Positions 25,555-32,865 of a DNA stretch of 64,000 nucleotides are shown here, piece by piece. The notes under the pieces are model-generated. The model was not told where the DNA came from. It searched no databases and saw only the letters and a program-made list of their open reading frames with translations. How positions within the stretch are numbered: the first letter of the stretch is position 1; the number at the start of each line of letters is the position of its first letter. The stretch is from Candidatus Methylomirabilota bacterium (lineage in GTDB: Bacteria; Methylomirabilota; Methylomirabilia; Rokubacteriales; CSP1-6): positions 39,738 to 103,737 of the forward strand of contig DASTYT010000049.1 in assembly GCA_035764725.1 (NCBI GenBank). Reading direction: 5' to 3'. The position numbers were made by a program, and so were the translations under genes.

Positions 25555-26666
25555 GGCGCGTCGCCTTCGGCCTGCGCCACCAGACGCGCGTAGAGGGCCT
25601 CCGTGCGGTCCAGCTTGGCGGTGAGCGAGAACTGCGCCTCCACGCGCTTGCGCCCGGCCCGCGCCATGGCCTTGGCCCGCGCCGGGTTCTCCAGCATGCG
25701 CAGGATGGCCTGGCCGAGGGCCTCCGGGTTCCGCGGGGGCACCAGGACCCCCGTCTCGCCGTCGACGATCAGCTCGGGCATGCCCTCGAGGTCGGTGGCT
25801 ACCACCGGTGTCTCCACCGCGAGCGCCTCGCGGATCGAGCCGGTGAGCCCCAGCCCCGCGTAGGAGGCGTCGACCACGAGGTCGCTCGCGGCGAGGATTT
25901 CCGGCACGTCCTCACGGTGACCGAGCATGGTGACTCCGGCGAGGCCGCGCGCCCGCGCCTTGTCGCCGAGGCTCACGATGCGGGCGCGCGGCGCCCCCAC
26001 GAAGAGCAGCCGTGCGTGCGGCGCCTCGCGGTGCACCCGCACCATGGCGTCGAGCACGTCGTCGTTCCCGCGCCACGAGCGGATGCCGATCTGGGTGACG
26101 AGGACCTCACCGGCGGCGAGGCCCAGCTCCCGCCGCACCGGGGCGCCGTCCACACCGGGATGGAAGCGCGTGATGTCGGTGCCGGAGTGGATCACCTCGA
26201 TCTTCTCCGCGGGGACGCCCGTCGCCACCAGCCGTCGCTTGATCGACTCGCACACCGCCACCACCGCGGTGACTCGCGGCGTGGTGTAGCCGAGCCGGTT
26301 CCAGCGGTCGAGGGGAAAGCTCACGCCGCGGTTCAGGATCAGGACGGGAATCCGCGCGAGCAGTCCGGCGAGGAGCGCGAGGGTCCGCGCCTTGCCCTTG
26401 TGGCAGTGGACGACCTGGATGCGGTGCTCCCGGAGCAGCTGGGCGAGTGCGAGGACGCCGCGAAGATCCAGGGCGTGCCGCATGGACAGGGCGGCGTAGG
26501 GAACCCCCGCGGCGTGGCACTTCTCCGTCCAGATCTCGCTCGGGCGCGTGGCCACCACCACGTGATGGCCGCGCGCGTGGAGCCCCCACGCCAGCTCGCG
26601 CAGCTGGATGGCCGCTCCGGTGAAGTAGTCCGGCTTGGGGTAGAGCTGGAGGATCCGGAGCGGCGT
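25551..26666 (-). CDS. Glycosyltransferase family 4 protein (apparent ACG start)
   Basis: GT-B glycosyltransferase of about 371 residues. The N-terminal Rossmann half reads RILQLYPKPDYFTGAAIQLR and LAWGLHARGHHVVVATRP; the C-terminal half has IGIRSWRGNDDVLDAMV, LFVGAPRA and the donor-binding ASDLVVDASYAGLGLTGSIREALAVETPVVATD. The usual start codons ATG, GTG and TTG are absent from the frame before GTG 26561, which would remove the first 35 conserved residues. The best candidate is ACG 26666, with GAGGGTAGGG in front, 4 bases after the aminotransferase stop. Transfers a sugar during surface glycan or LPS synthesis; donor unknown. Confidence 0.85.
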   Translation of the reverse strand, partial: TPLRILQLYPKPDYFTGAAIQLRELAWGLHARGHHVVVATRPSEIWTEKCHAAGVPYAALSMRHALDLRGVLALAQLLREHRIQVVHCHKGKARTLALLAGLLARIPVLILNRGVSFPLDRWNRLGYTTPRVTAVVAVCESIKRRLVATGVPAEKIEVIHSGTDITRFHPGVDGAPVRRELGLAAGEVLVTQIGIRSWRGNDDVLDAMVRVHREAPHARLLFVGAPRARIVSLGDKARARGLAGVTMLGHREDVPEILAASDLVVDASYAGLGLTGSIREALAVETPVVATDLEGMPELIVDGETGVLVPPRNPEALGQAILRMLENPARAKAMARAGRKRVEAQFSLTAKLDRTEALYARLVAQAEGDAP

Positions 26667-26670
26667 GGCC

Positions 26671-27750
26671 CTACCCTCGGAAGAACTCGCGGACGGCCGC
26701 GACGACCTCGTCCGCCTCGTCCTCGGTGTGGCCCGCCGAGATCGGGAGCGTCAGGATGTGCCGGACTATCCGGTCCGTGACGGGAAGATCGGGCGCCTTG
26801 AGGTGAGCGACCGCGGGCTGGCGGTGGCATGCCACAGGGTAGTGGATGCCGGTGGCGATGCCACGCTCCTTCAGGTACTTCGCGAGCTCGTCGCGGCGCG
26901 GCGTGCCCACCACGTAGAGGTGGTACACGTGCCGCGCGCCGGGCCGCTCGGTCGGCAGGCGAAGATCCAGCCCGGTGAGGCCGGCCACGTAGCGCGCGGC
27001 GAGGCGGCGGCGCTGGTCGTTCATGGCGTCCAGCCGACGCAGGAGCACGCGGCCCACCGCGGCCTGGATGTCGTTGAAGCGCAGGTTGAAGCCGACCTCG
27101 GCGTGCACGTCCTTGTTCAGCCGGCCGTGGTCGCGGATCTGGCGGCACCGCGCCGCCACCGCGTCGTCGTTGGTCACGATGAGGCCACCGTCGCCCATCA
27201 CGTTGAGATTCTTCGACGGGTAGAAGGAGAACACGCCGGCGCGGCCGAACCCCCCGACCTTCTGGCCCTGCCACTCGGCGCCGTGAGCCTGCGCGCAATC
27301 CTCCAGCAGCCAGAGCCCGTGCTTCTCGCACAGCGCCTGGATGCCGGCCAGATCCGCGGCCTGCCCGTAGAGGTGCACGGGAACAAAGCCCACGGTCCTA
27401 GGGGTCACCTTGGCGGCGGCATCACGCACGTCCACGGTATAGGTGTCGTCCACGTCCACGAACACCGGCGTGGCGCCGGCGAAGCAGATCGCCTCCACGG
27501 TGGGAAACGCGGTGTGCGCGGGCACCAGGACCTCGTCGCCCGCTCCCGCGCCGAAGGCCTTCGTCAGCATCCAGATCGCCGCCGTCGCGCTCGAGGTCAG
27601 GATCGCGTGCTTGGAGCTGTTGTACGCGGCGAACTCATCCTCGAACGCGCGGCACTCGGGACCCAGGATGTACTGGCGGGAGTCGATGGCCTTGAGCACG
27701 GCCCCCTTGATCTCGTCGTCGATGGGGGGGCGGGAGAGCGGGATGGACAT
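26671..27750 (-). CDS. DegT/DnrJ/EryC1/StrS sugar aminotransferase
   Basis: 359 residues. PLP enzyme that makes amino sugars from nucleotide-linked keto sugars. Landmarks: IPLSRPPIDDEIKGAVLKAI, the SSATAAIWMLTKAFG cofactor loop, VFVDVDDTYTVD, the LLEDCAQAHGAEWQGQKVG Asp that pairs with PLP, and the Schiff-base Lys in FSFYPSKNLNVMGDGG; C-terminal substrate part includes FNLRFNDIQAAVGRVLL. Lies between the flavin reductase and glycosyltransferase genes, so it likely supplies an amino sugar for a surface glycan. Confidence 0.93.
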   Translation of the reverse strand: MSIPLSRPPIDDEIKGAVLKAIDSRQYILGPECRAFEDEFAAYNSSKHAILTSSATAAIWMLTKAFGAGAGDEVLVPAHTAFPTVEAICFAGATPVFVDVDDTYTVDVRDAAAKVTPRTVGFVPVHLYGQAADLAGIQALCEKHGLWLLEDCAQAHGAEWQGQKVGGFGRAGVFSFYPSKNLNVMGDGGLIVTNDDAVAARCRQIRDHGRLNKDVHAEVGFNLRFNDIQAAVGRVLLRRLDAMNDQRRRLAARYVAGLTGLDLRLPTERPGARHVYHLYVVGTPRRDELAKYLKERGIATGIHYPVACHRQPAVAHLKAPDLPVTDRIVRHILTLPISAGHTEDEADEVVAAVREFFRG

Positions 27751-28259
27751 CAGCGCGAGCCTCCTGGAGTCCTCAACCGATTGTAGCGGCCCCGGTAATA
27801 GAGCAGGGGCTCGGGACCCTCATCGGCGCGGGATGACGCCGCCTCCACCTGGCCGACGAAGATGGTGTGATCGCCCCCCGGGTAGGCGTGGGCCGTGGAG
27901 CACTCGAGGTGGGCGAGGGCATCCGAGAGCAGGGGCAGACCCAGCGCGCCGTCCTTGTGCGCCACGCCCTGGAATTTTTCCGCCGCCGTGGAGGACTTGG
28001 TCGCGAACCGGTTGGAGAGGGCTTCCTGGCCCACCTCGAGAATGTTGATGGCGAACCGGTCGGCGTCTCGTAGGGTCTCGTAGCTCTGGGCGTTGTGCGC
28101 CACGCAGACCAGCACCAGGGGTGGGTTGAGAGACACCGAGGTGAAGGCGCTGGCGGTGAGCCCGGCCGGACGGCCCGCGGTATCCCGGGTCGTCACGATG
28201 GTCACTCCGCTCGCGAAATGACCGAGCACACGCCGGAAGTCGTCTGCGCCTAGCACCAT
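27750..28259 (-). CDS. Flavin reductase-like, FMN-binding protein
   Basis: 169 residues of the split-barrel flavin reductase family. Motifs: DFRRVLGHFASGVTIVTT, the FMN-binding GLTASAFTSVSLNPPLVLVC, FAINILEVGQEALSNRFA and the terminal LLYYRGRYNRL. Members supply reduced flavin to two-component monooxygenases. Stop and start of the next gene share one base, so it heads the glycan operon. No monooxygenase partner is nearby. An alternative start is the GTG codon directly after the ATG. Confidence 0.9.
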   Translation of the reverse strand: MVLGADDFRRVLGHFASGVTIVTTRDTAGRPAGLTASAFTSVSLNPPLVLVCVAHNAQSYETLRDADRFAINILEVGQEALSNRFATKSSTAAEKFQGVAHKDGALGLPLLSDALAHLECSTAHAYPGGDHTIFVGQVEAASSRADEGPEPLLYYRGRYNRLRTPGGSR

Positions 28260-28382
28260 GCTTTTCTAGCAGGTCCCGGCGATTTTTTCAACTTGCGCAA
28301 GGGCTTGGACGACAGTCGGACCGGCGTCCTCCTTGACGGTCCCCGACGTTCGCCCCTATGATGAGCGAGGGATGGTGAGACC

Positions 28383-29513
28383 ATGAGCGCGCAGGGAAGC
28401 CCGTCGGTCACTGAGGCCGCGGTCCTCGAGGCACTCCGGGGAGTGAAAGATCCCGACGGGGGTAAGGACGTCGTGGCCCTCGGTCTCGTCCAGGACCTCC
28501 GCATCGGTCCGGGAGAAGTCACCTTCACCCTGGCGTTCGCCGGGCAGTCCCCGCAGGCCAAGGTGGCGCTCCACAGTGGGGCCACCCGTGCGGTGAGCGC
28601 GCTGCCCGGAGCGGGGAAGGTGAACGTGAAGATGGGCACCGCGGCGGGGGCCCGCCCCGCGCAGCCCGGGCACGCTCACGGCCAGGCCCAGGGGGGCGCA
28701 CCCGCTCCTCAGCGGTCCGCCGAGTTCATTCCAGAGGTCAAGCACACGATCGCGGTCTCGTCGGGCAAGGGCGGGGTGGGGAAGTCCACGGTGGCGGTGA
28801 ACCTGGCTCTCGCGCTGCGCCAGGGCGGCGCGGTGACCGGACTGGTCGACGTCGACGTCTACGGGCCGGACGTGCCGCTCATGATGGGCACGCGCGGGCG
28901 ACCGGGCATGTTCGACAACAAGATCATCCCGGTCGAGGCGCACGGCGTGAAGATCATGTCCATCGGCCTTCTCGTGGACGAGCGGGAGGCGCTCGTCTGG
29001 CGCGGGCCGATGATCCACTCCGCAGTCCAGCAGTTCCTCCGCGACGTGGCCTGGGGCGCGCTCGACTACCTCGTGTTCGACATGCCGCCGGGGACCGGCG
29101 ACGCGCAGCTCTCGCTCTCGCAAGTGATTCCGCTCGGCGGCGTGGTCATGGTCACGACGCCGCAGGACGTGGCGCTGCTCGACGTGCGCAAGGGGCTCGC
29201 GATGTTCCGGAAGCTCAACGTGCCGATCCTCGGCATCGTGGAGAACATGAGCTACTTCGTGGCGCCTGATACCGGTACGCGCTACCCCATCTTCGGGGAG
29301 GGCGGCGGCGCCAAGATCGCAGACGAGTTCGGCGTGCCGCTGCTCGGCCAGATACCGCTGGAGATGGAGACGCGGCGCGGCGGCGACACCGGGGTGCCGG
29401 TGGTGGTGGGCCAGCCGAAGTCCGCGCAGGCCGAGGCGTTCCGCGCGATCGCGGCCGCGGTGACCGCCCGCGTCGAGGCGCTGGCGGGGCTCGAGCTGCC
29501 GCGCCTCGGCTGA
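28383..29513 (+). CDS. mrp: Mrp/NBP35-family P-loop iron-sulfur carrier ATPase
   Basis: 376 residues. N-terminal MIP18/DUF59 domain (residues 1-85: VLEALRGVKDPDGGKDVVAL), a short Ala/Pro/Gln linker, then the MinD-like ATPase: deviant Walker A SSGKGGVGKSTVAVNLALAL, GLVDVDVYGPDVPLMMG, LVFDMPPGTGDAQLSLSQ and GIVENMSYFVAPDTG. Typical Mrp proteins carry a CxxC near the end of the NMSYF region; here that segment reads YFVAPDTGTRYPIFGEGG without the cysteines, so cluster binding is doubtful. Shine-Dalgarno-like gaggg precedes ATG 28383, with TATGAT further up. Confidence 0.9.
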   Translation: MSAQGSPSVTEAAVLEALRGVKDPDGGKDVVALGLVQDLRIGPGEVTFTLAFAGQSPQAKVALHSGATRAVSALPGAGKVNVKMGTAAGARPAQPGHAHGQAQGGAPAPQRSAEFIPEVKHTIAVSSGKGGVGKSTVAVNLALALRQGGAVTGLVDVDVYGPDVPLMMGTRGRPGMFDNKIIPVEAHGVKIMSIGLLVDEREALVWRGPMIHSAVQQFLRDVAWGALDYLVFDMPPGTGDAQLSLSQVIPLGGVVMVTTPQDVALLDVRKGLAMFRKLNVPILGIVENMSYFVAPDTGTRYPIFGEGGGAKIADEFGVPLLGQIPLEMETRRGGDTGVPVVVGQPKSAQAEAFRAIAAAVTARVEALAGLELPRLG

Positions 29514-29521
29514 CGCGGGTC

Positions 29522-30148
29522 GTGGCCTCCCGGCAACACCTGCCGATCTTCCCGCTTCCCGACCTCGTCCTGTTTCCGCACACGCTCCTGCCGCTGCACA
29601 TCTTCGAGCCGCGCTATCGCGCGATGACCGCGGACTGTCTCGGGCGGGATCGCCGGCTCGCCATCGTGGGCCTCAAGCCGGGCTACGAGCCCGACTACCA
29701 CGGGCGACCCGCCGTCTACCCGGTGGCGGGAGTGGGTCGCATCGTGCAGTGCGAGCGGCTGGCGTCCGGGCGCTTCAACATGGTGCTCCGTGGCGAAGGC
29801 CGCGTGCGGATCGCGCGCGAGCTCCCGACCGACACCCTCTACCGGATCGTCGAGGCGGAGGAGATGCCCGAGGTGGGGGCGGAGCGCGAGACGGTGCCTC
29901 CGATGGTCGAGCTGGCGCGGAAGACGTGCCGTCACATTCTCCACGCGGTCAAGCGCGCCACGCCCGAGATGGAGGCCGCCCTCGGGGAGCAGGTGGCGCC
30001 CGCCGTGCTGTGCGATCAGATCGCCTCCGCCCTCGTCCCAGTGCCCGAGGCGCGGCAGGCCCTTCTCGAGGAGGCGGACGTGGAGCGTCGGCTGCGGCGC
30101 CTCCTCACCGAGCTGTCCACCCTCCTCAAGCAGCTCAAGGATGGGTGA
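29522..30148 (+). CDS. LON substrate-binding-domain protein
   Basis: 208 residues consisting of the Lon N-terminal (PUA-like) domain plus a helical tail; no AAA ATPase or protease part. Seen in LPIFPLPDLVLFPHTLLPLH, IFEPRYRAMTADCL, the GRIVQCERLASGRFNMVLRG strand and a long C-terminal helix region with KRATPEMEAALGEQVAP. Stand-alone forms are widespread and of uncertain role, possibly substrate adaptors. GTG 29522 lies 8 bases after the mrp stop; overlaps the next gene by 8 bases. Confidence 0.88.
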   Translation: MASRQHLPIFPLPDLVLFPHTLLPLHIFEPRYRAMTADCLGRDRRLAIVGLKPGYEPDYHGRPAVYPVAGVGRIVQCERLASGRFNMVLRGEGRVRIARELPTDTLYRIVEAEEMPEVGAERETVPPMVELARKTCRHILHAVKRATPEMEAALGEQVAPAVLCDQIASALVPVPEARQALLEEADVERRLRRLLTELSTLLKQLKDG

Positions 30149-30860
30149 GCGGCGCCGGACGCGCGCGCGAGGGCTGCTCCTCGGCGCCCTCGTCCTGGCG
30201 CTCCTCGTCGGCGTGCTCCCGGCCAGCGCGGCGGAGCGGTCGGGCTGGCTCGGGGTCCGCATCCGCGATCTCTCGGAGCAGGAGATGGACGAGATCTCGA
30301 GCCGTCACGGCATCCGGGAGGGCTTCGGCGCCATGATCGTGGAGGTCCTGAAGGAGACGCCCGCGGAGCGCTCCGGTCTCCGAGCGGGTGATCTGGTGGT
30401 GGCCTTCCGCGACCGGCCGGTGGTCGACACGCGCGCGCTCGTGCGGTTGATCGGCGGCTCGGCGGTGGGCGAGACGGTGCCGCTCACCGTGCTCCGCCGC
30501 GACGAGGGCCGGCGGCAGCTTCGCGTACGCCTCGCCGCCATGCCGGACGCGGTCGCCGCCGACCGCATCGCGGGCGATCTCGGATTCTTCGTCCGTGAGC
30601 CCGAGGGCCAGCCTGAGCTCGGGGGCGCGCGGCCGCCGACCTTGCCCACGGTCACCGGTGTCCTCCCCGGCAGCCGCGCCGCGGGCGCGGGCATGCGGGT
30701 GGGGGACGTGCTCCTCGAAGTGGACGGCAAGGTGATCCTCACCTACGAGGCGCTCCGGAGCGCCCTGCTCGGCTGGACCCCCGAGCGGTCGTTGCCGATG
30801 GTGGTGCGCCGCGACGGCGAGCGCGTCGCGCTGCTGCTCCCCGGCACCACAAATCCTTGA
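30141..30860 (+). CDS. Exported two-PDZ protein
   Basis: 239 residues. Signal peptide (residues 1-31, hydrophobic core LLLGALVLALLVGVLP, cleavage near ASA-AE), then two PDZ domains: the first at residues 34-130 (GWLGVRIRDLSEQEMDEISS, MIVEVLKETPAERSGLRAGD), the second at 145-235 (VTGVLPGSRAAGAGMRVGDV, LLEVDGKVILTYEALRSALL). There is no protease domain, so it resembles the substrate-recognition half of DegP/DegS proteases and may act as a periplasmic adaptor. Overlaps the LON-domain gene by 8 bases. Confidence 0.88.
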   Translation: MGERRRTRARGLLLGALVLALLVGVLPASAAERSGWLGVRIRDLSEQEMDEISSRHGIREGFGAMIVEVLKETPAERSGLRAGDLVVAFRDRPVVDTRALVRLIGGSAVGETVPLTVLRRDEGRRQLRVRLAAMPDAVAADRIAGDLGFFVREPEGQPELGGARPPTLPTVTGVLPGSRAAGAGMRVGDVLLEVDGKVILTYEALRSALLGWTPERSLPMVVRRDGERVALLLPGTTNP

Positions 30861-30882
30861 ACCGTCCCCCCTAGGTTACGGT

Positions 30883-30888
30883 TACAAT
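30883..30888 (+). promoter_or_regulatory. Candidate -10 for the TRAP operon
   Basis: TACAAT about 94 bases before dctP; the nearest -35-like TTGAAC (30857-30862) is 20 bases away, longer than ideal. Confidence 0.3.
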
Positions 30889-30981
30889 ACCGCCGGCTCA
30901 CGCCACCGGATCGGCGTGTTCTCGCTCCGTGTGGACCTCTCTGTCCCGGACCAGGGTACCCACTCAACGAGGAGGGGCGAC

Positions 30982-32112
30982 ATGAAGAACGCGCAGGCCA
31001 CCGTCGACAGTCCCCGCCGCAGGTTCCTCACCGGCTCCGCCACCGCCGCTCTGGGCGCGGCTGCGCTGGGCTTCCCCAGCGTCGTGAAGGCGCAGGGCCC
31101 CACCCACTTTCGCTTCCAGAGCACGTGGCCGCAGAAGGACATCTTCCACGAGTACGCGCTGGACTTCGCCAAGAAGGTGAACGACATGACGGGCGGCGAT
31201 CTCAAGATCGAGGTGCTGCCGGCCGGGGCCGTGGTGCCGGCTTTCGGCCTGCTCGACGCGGTGTCCAAGGGCACGCTCGACGGCGGCCACGGGGTGCTCG
31301 TGTACCACTACGGCAAGCAGACCGCGCTGGCCCTCTGGGGCTCCGGCCCCGCGTTCGGCATGGACGCCAACATGCTGCTGTCCTGGCACAAGTACGGCGG
31401 GGGCAAGCAGCTCCTGACCAAGCTCTACCAGTCCATCGGGGCCAACGTGGTGTCGTTCCCCTACGGGCCGATGGCGACGCAGCCGCTCGGCTGGTACAAG
31501 AAGCCCATCACGAAGGCGGACGACTTCAAGGGACTCAAGTTCCGCACCGTGGGCATCTCGATCGACGTGTTCCAAGGCATGGGGGCGGCGGTCAACGCGC
31601 TGCCCGGCGCCGAGATCGTTCCCGCCATGGACCGTGGCCTGTTGGACGCCGCCGAGTTCAACAACGCCACCTCCGACCGGGTGCTCGGCTTCGCCGACGT
31701 CTCCAAGGTCTGCATGCTGCAGAGCTACCATCAGAACGCGGAGCAGCTCGAGATCAGCTTCAACAAGGGGAAGTTCGACGCGCTGCCCGACAAGATGAAG
31801 GCGATCGTCGAGAACGCGGTGGAGGCGGCCTCCCAGGACATGTCGTGGAAGGCCATCGACCGCTACTCGAAGGACTACATCGAGCTGCAGACCAAGGACA
31901 AGGTGCGCTTCTACCGGACGCCGGACTCCGTGCTGCAGAAGCAGCTCGAGATCTACGACCAGGTCGCCGACAAGAAGTCGGCGGAGAACGCGCTCTTCAA
32001 GGAGATCATCGAGTCGCAGAAGGCCTTCGCGGCGCGCGCGGTGAAATGGGATCTCGACACCAACGTCAGCCGGCGCATGGCCTACAACCACTACTTCGGC
32101 AAGAAGAGCTGA
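30982..32112 (+). CDS. dctP: TRAP transporter solute-binding protein (DctP family)
   Basis: 376 residues. Twin-arginine signal peptide (SPRRRFLTGSATAALGAAAL ending near VKAQG), so exported folded. The mature DctP fold shows FRFQSTWPQKDIFHEYALDF, DLKIEVLPAGAVVPAFGLLD, GLKFRTVGISIDVFQGMGAA, LPGAEIVPAMDRGLLDAAEF (with the Arg contact typical for carboxylate binding a little earlier, KFRTVG) and HQNAEQLEISFNKGKF. Shine-Dalgarno gaggagggg sits before ATG 30982. It binds an organic acid, probably a keto acid or aromatic acid, for the QM permease downstream. Confidence 0.95.
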   Translation: MKNAQATVDSPRRRFLTGSATAALGAAALGFPSVVKAQGPTHFRFQSTWPQKDIFHEYALDFAKKVNDMTGGDLKIEVLPAGAVVPAFGLLDAVSKGTLDGGHGVLVYHYGKQTALALWGSGPAFGMDANMLLSWHKYGGGKQLLTKLYQSIGANVVSFPYGPMATQPLGWYKKPITKADDFKGLKFRTVGISIDVFQGMGAAVNALPGAEIVPAMDRGLLDAAEFNNATSDRVLGFADVSKVCMLQSYHQNAEQLEISFNKGKFDALPDKMKAIVENAVEAASQDMSWKAIDRYSKDYIELQTKDKVRFYRTPDSVLQKQLEIYDQVADKKSAENALFKEIIESQKAFAARAVKWDLDTNVSRRMAYNHYFGKKS

Positions 32113-32150
32113 TCGCCCCGTGACATCTCGTCCCGCCCGCCCGCGTCGTC

Positions 32151-32176
32151 CGGCCCCCACCGGACGGCGGGGGCCG
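32151..32176 (+). other. Strong intercistronic hairpin between dctP and dctQ
   Basis: Perfect 8-base-pair stem CGGCCCCC / GGGGGCCG with a 10-base loop, no T-run after it. Likely blocks 3' decay or attenuates transcription so that binding protein is made in excess over permease. Confidence 0.55.
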
Positions 32177-32190
32177 CGGCGCCGCGCCTG

Positions 32191-32865
32191 ATGCCCTTCA
32201 TCCACTTCGTCGATCAGATCAGCTACTGGTCCGGCAAGGCCTTCGCCTGGCTCATTGTGGCCCTGACGTTCGTGGTCTCGATCGAGGTGTTCAAGCGCTA
32301 CATCCTGAACGCGCCCACCGCCTGGATCTTCGACTTCAATAACATGCTGTACGGCACGCTGTTCATGATGTGCGGCGCGTACACGCTGGCCCTGGCCGGC
32401 CATGTCCGCGCCGACTTCGTGTACATCTATATGAAACCCCGGGGCCAGGCGAGCCTCGACCTCATCCTCTACTTCCTCTTCTTCATCCCCGGGATCCTCG
32501 GCCTGATCTACGCCGGCTACGACTTCGCGGCGATCTCGTGGCGCATCGGCGAGCACTCGACGGTGACGGCGGAGGGTCCGCCTGTCTACCACTTCAAGTC
32601 GGTGATCCCGCTTGCCGGCCTTCTCGTGATGCTCCAGGGCCTGGCGGAGATCGTCCGCTGCGTCGTGTGCATCCGCACCGGCGCCTGGCCGGCGCGGCTC
32701 GAAGACGTCGAGGAGATCGACGTCATCGAGACCCAGCTGAGCCAGAGCGCGTACGTGGACGAGGAGTCGCGGCGGCAGGCCATGGCCGGCGCGCACGCGA
32801 TCGACGAGGCGGCCCGTCATCGTACCGTGGTCGACGACACCGAGCGACAGAGCCGGACCCCATGA
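32191..32865 (+). CDS. dctQ: TRAP transporter small permease (DctQ family)
   Basis: 224 residues, four membrane helices (for example FAWLIVALTFVVSIEVF and LIPYFLFF-like segment LILYFLFFIPGILGLIYAGY). DctQ landmarks: FKRYILNAPTAWIFDFNNML and GAYTLALAGHVRADFVY. A hydrophilic C-terminal tail of about 50 residues (EEIDVIETQLSQSAYVDEES) is longer than usual. Overlaps dctM by 4 bases. Confidence 0.93.
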   Translation: MPFIHFVDQISYWSGKAFAWLIVALTFVVSIEVFKRYILNAPTAWIFDFNNMLYGTLFMMCGAYTLALAGHVRADFVYIYMKPRGQASLDLILYFLFFIPGILGLIYAGYDFAAISWRIGEHSTVTAEGPPVYHFKSVIPLAGLLVMLQGLAEIVRCVVCIRTGAWPARLEDVEEIDVIETQLSQSAYVDEESRRQAMAGAHAIDEAARHRTVVDDTERQSRTP

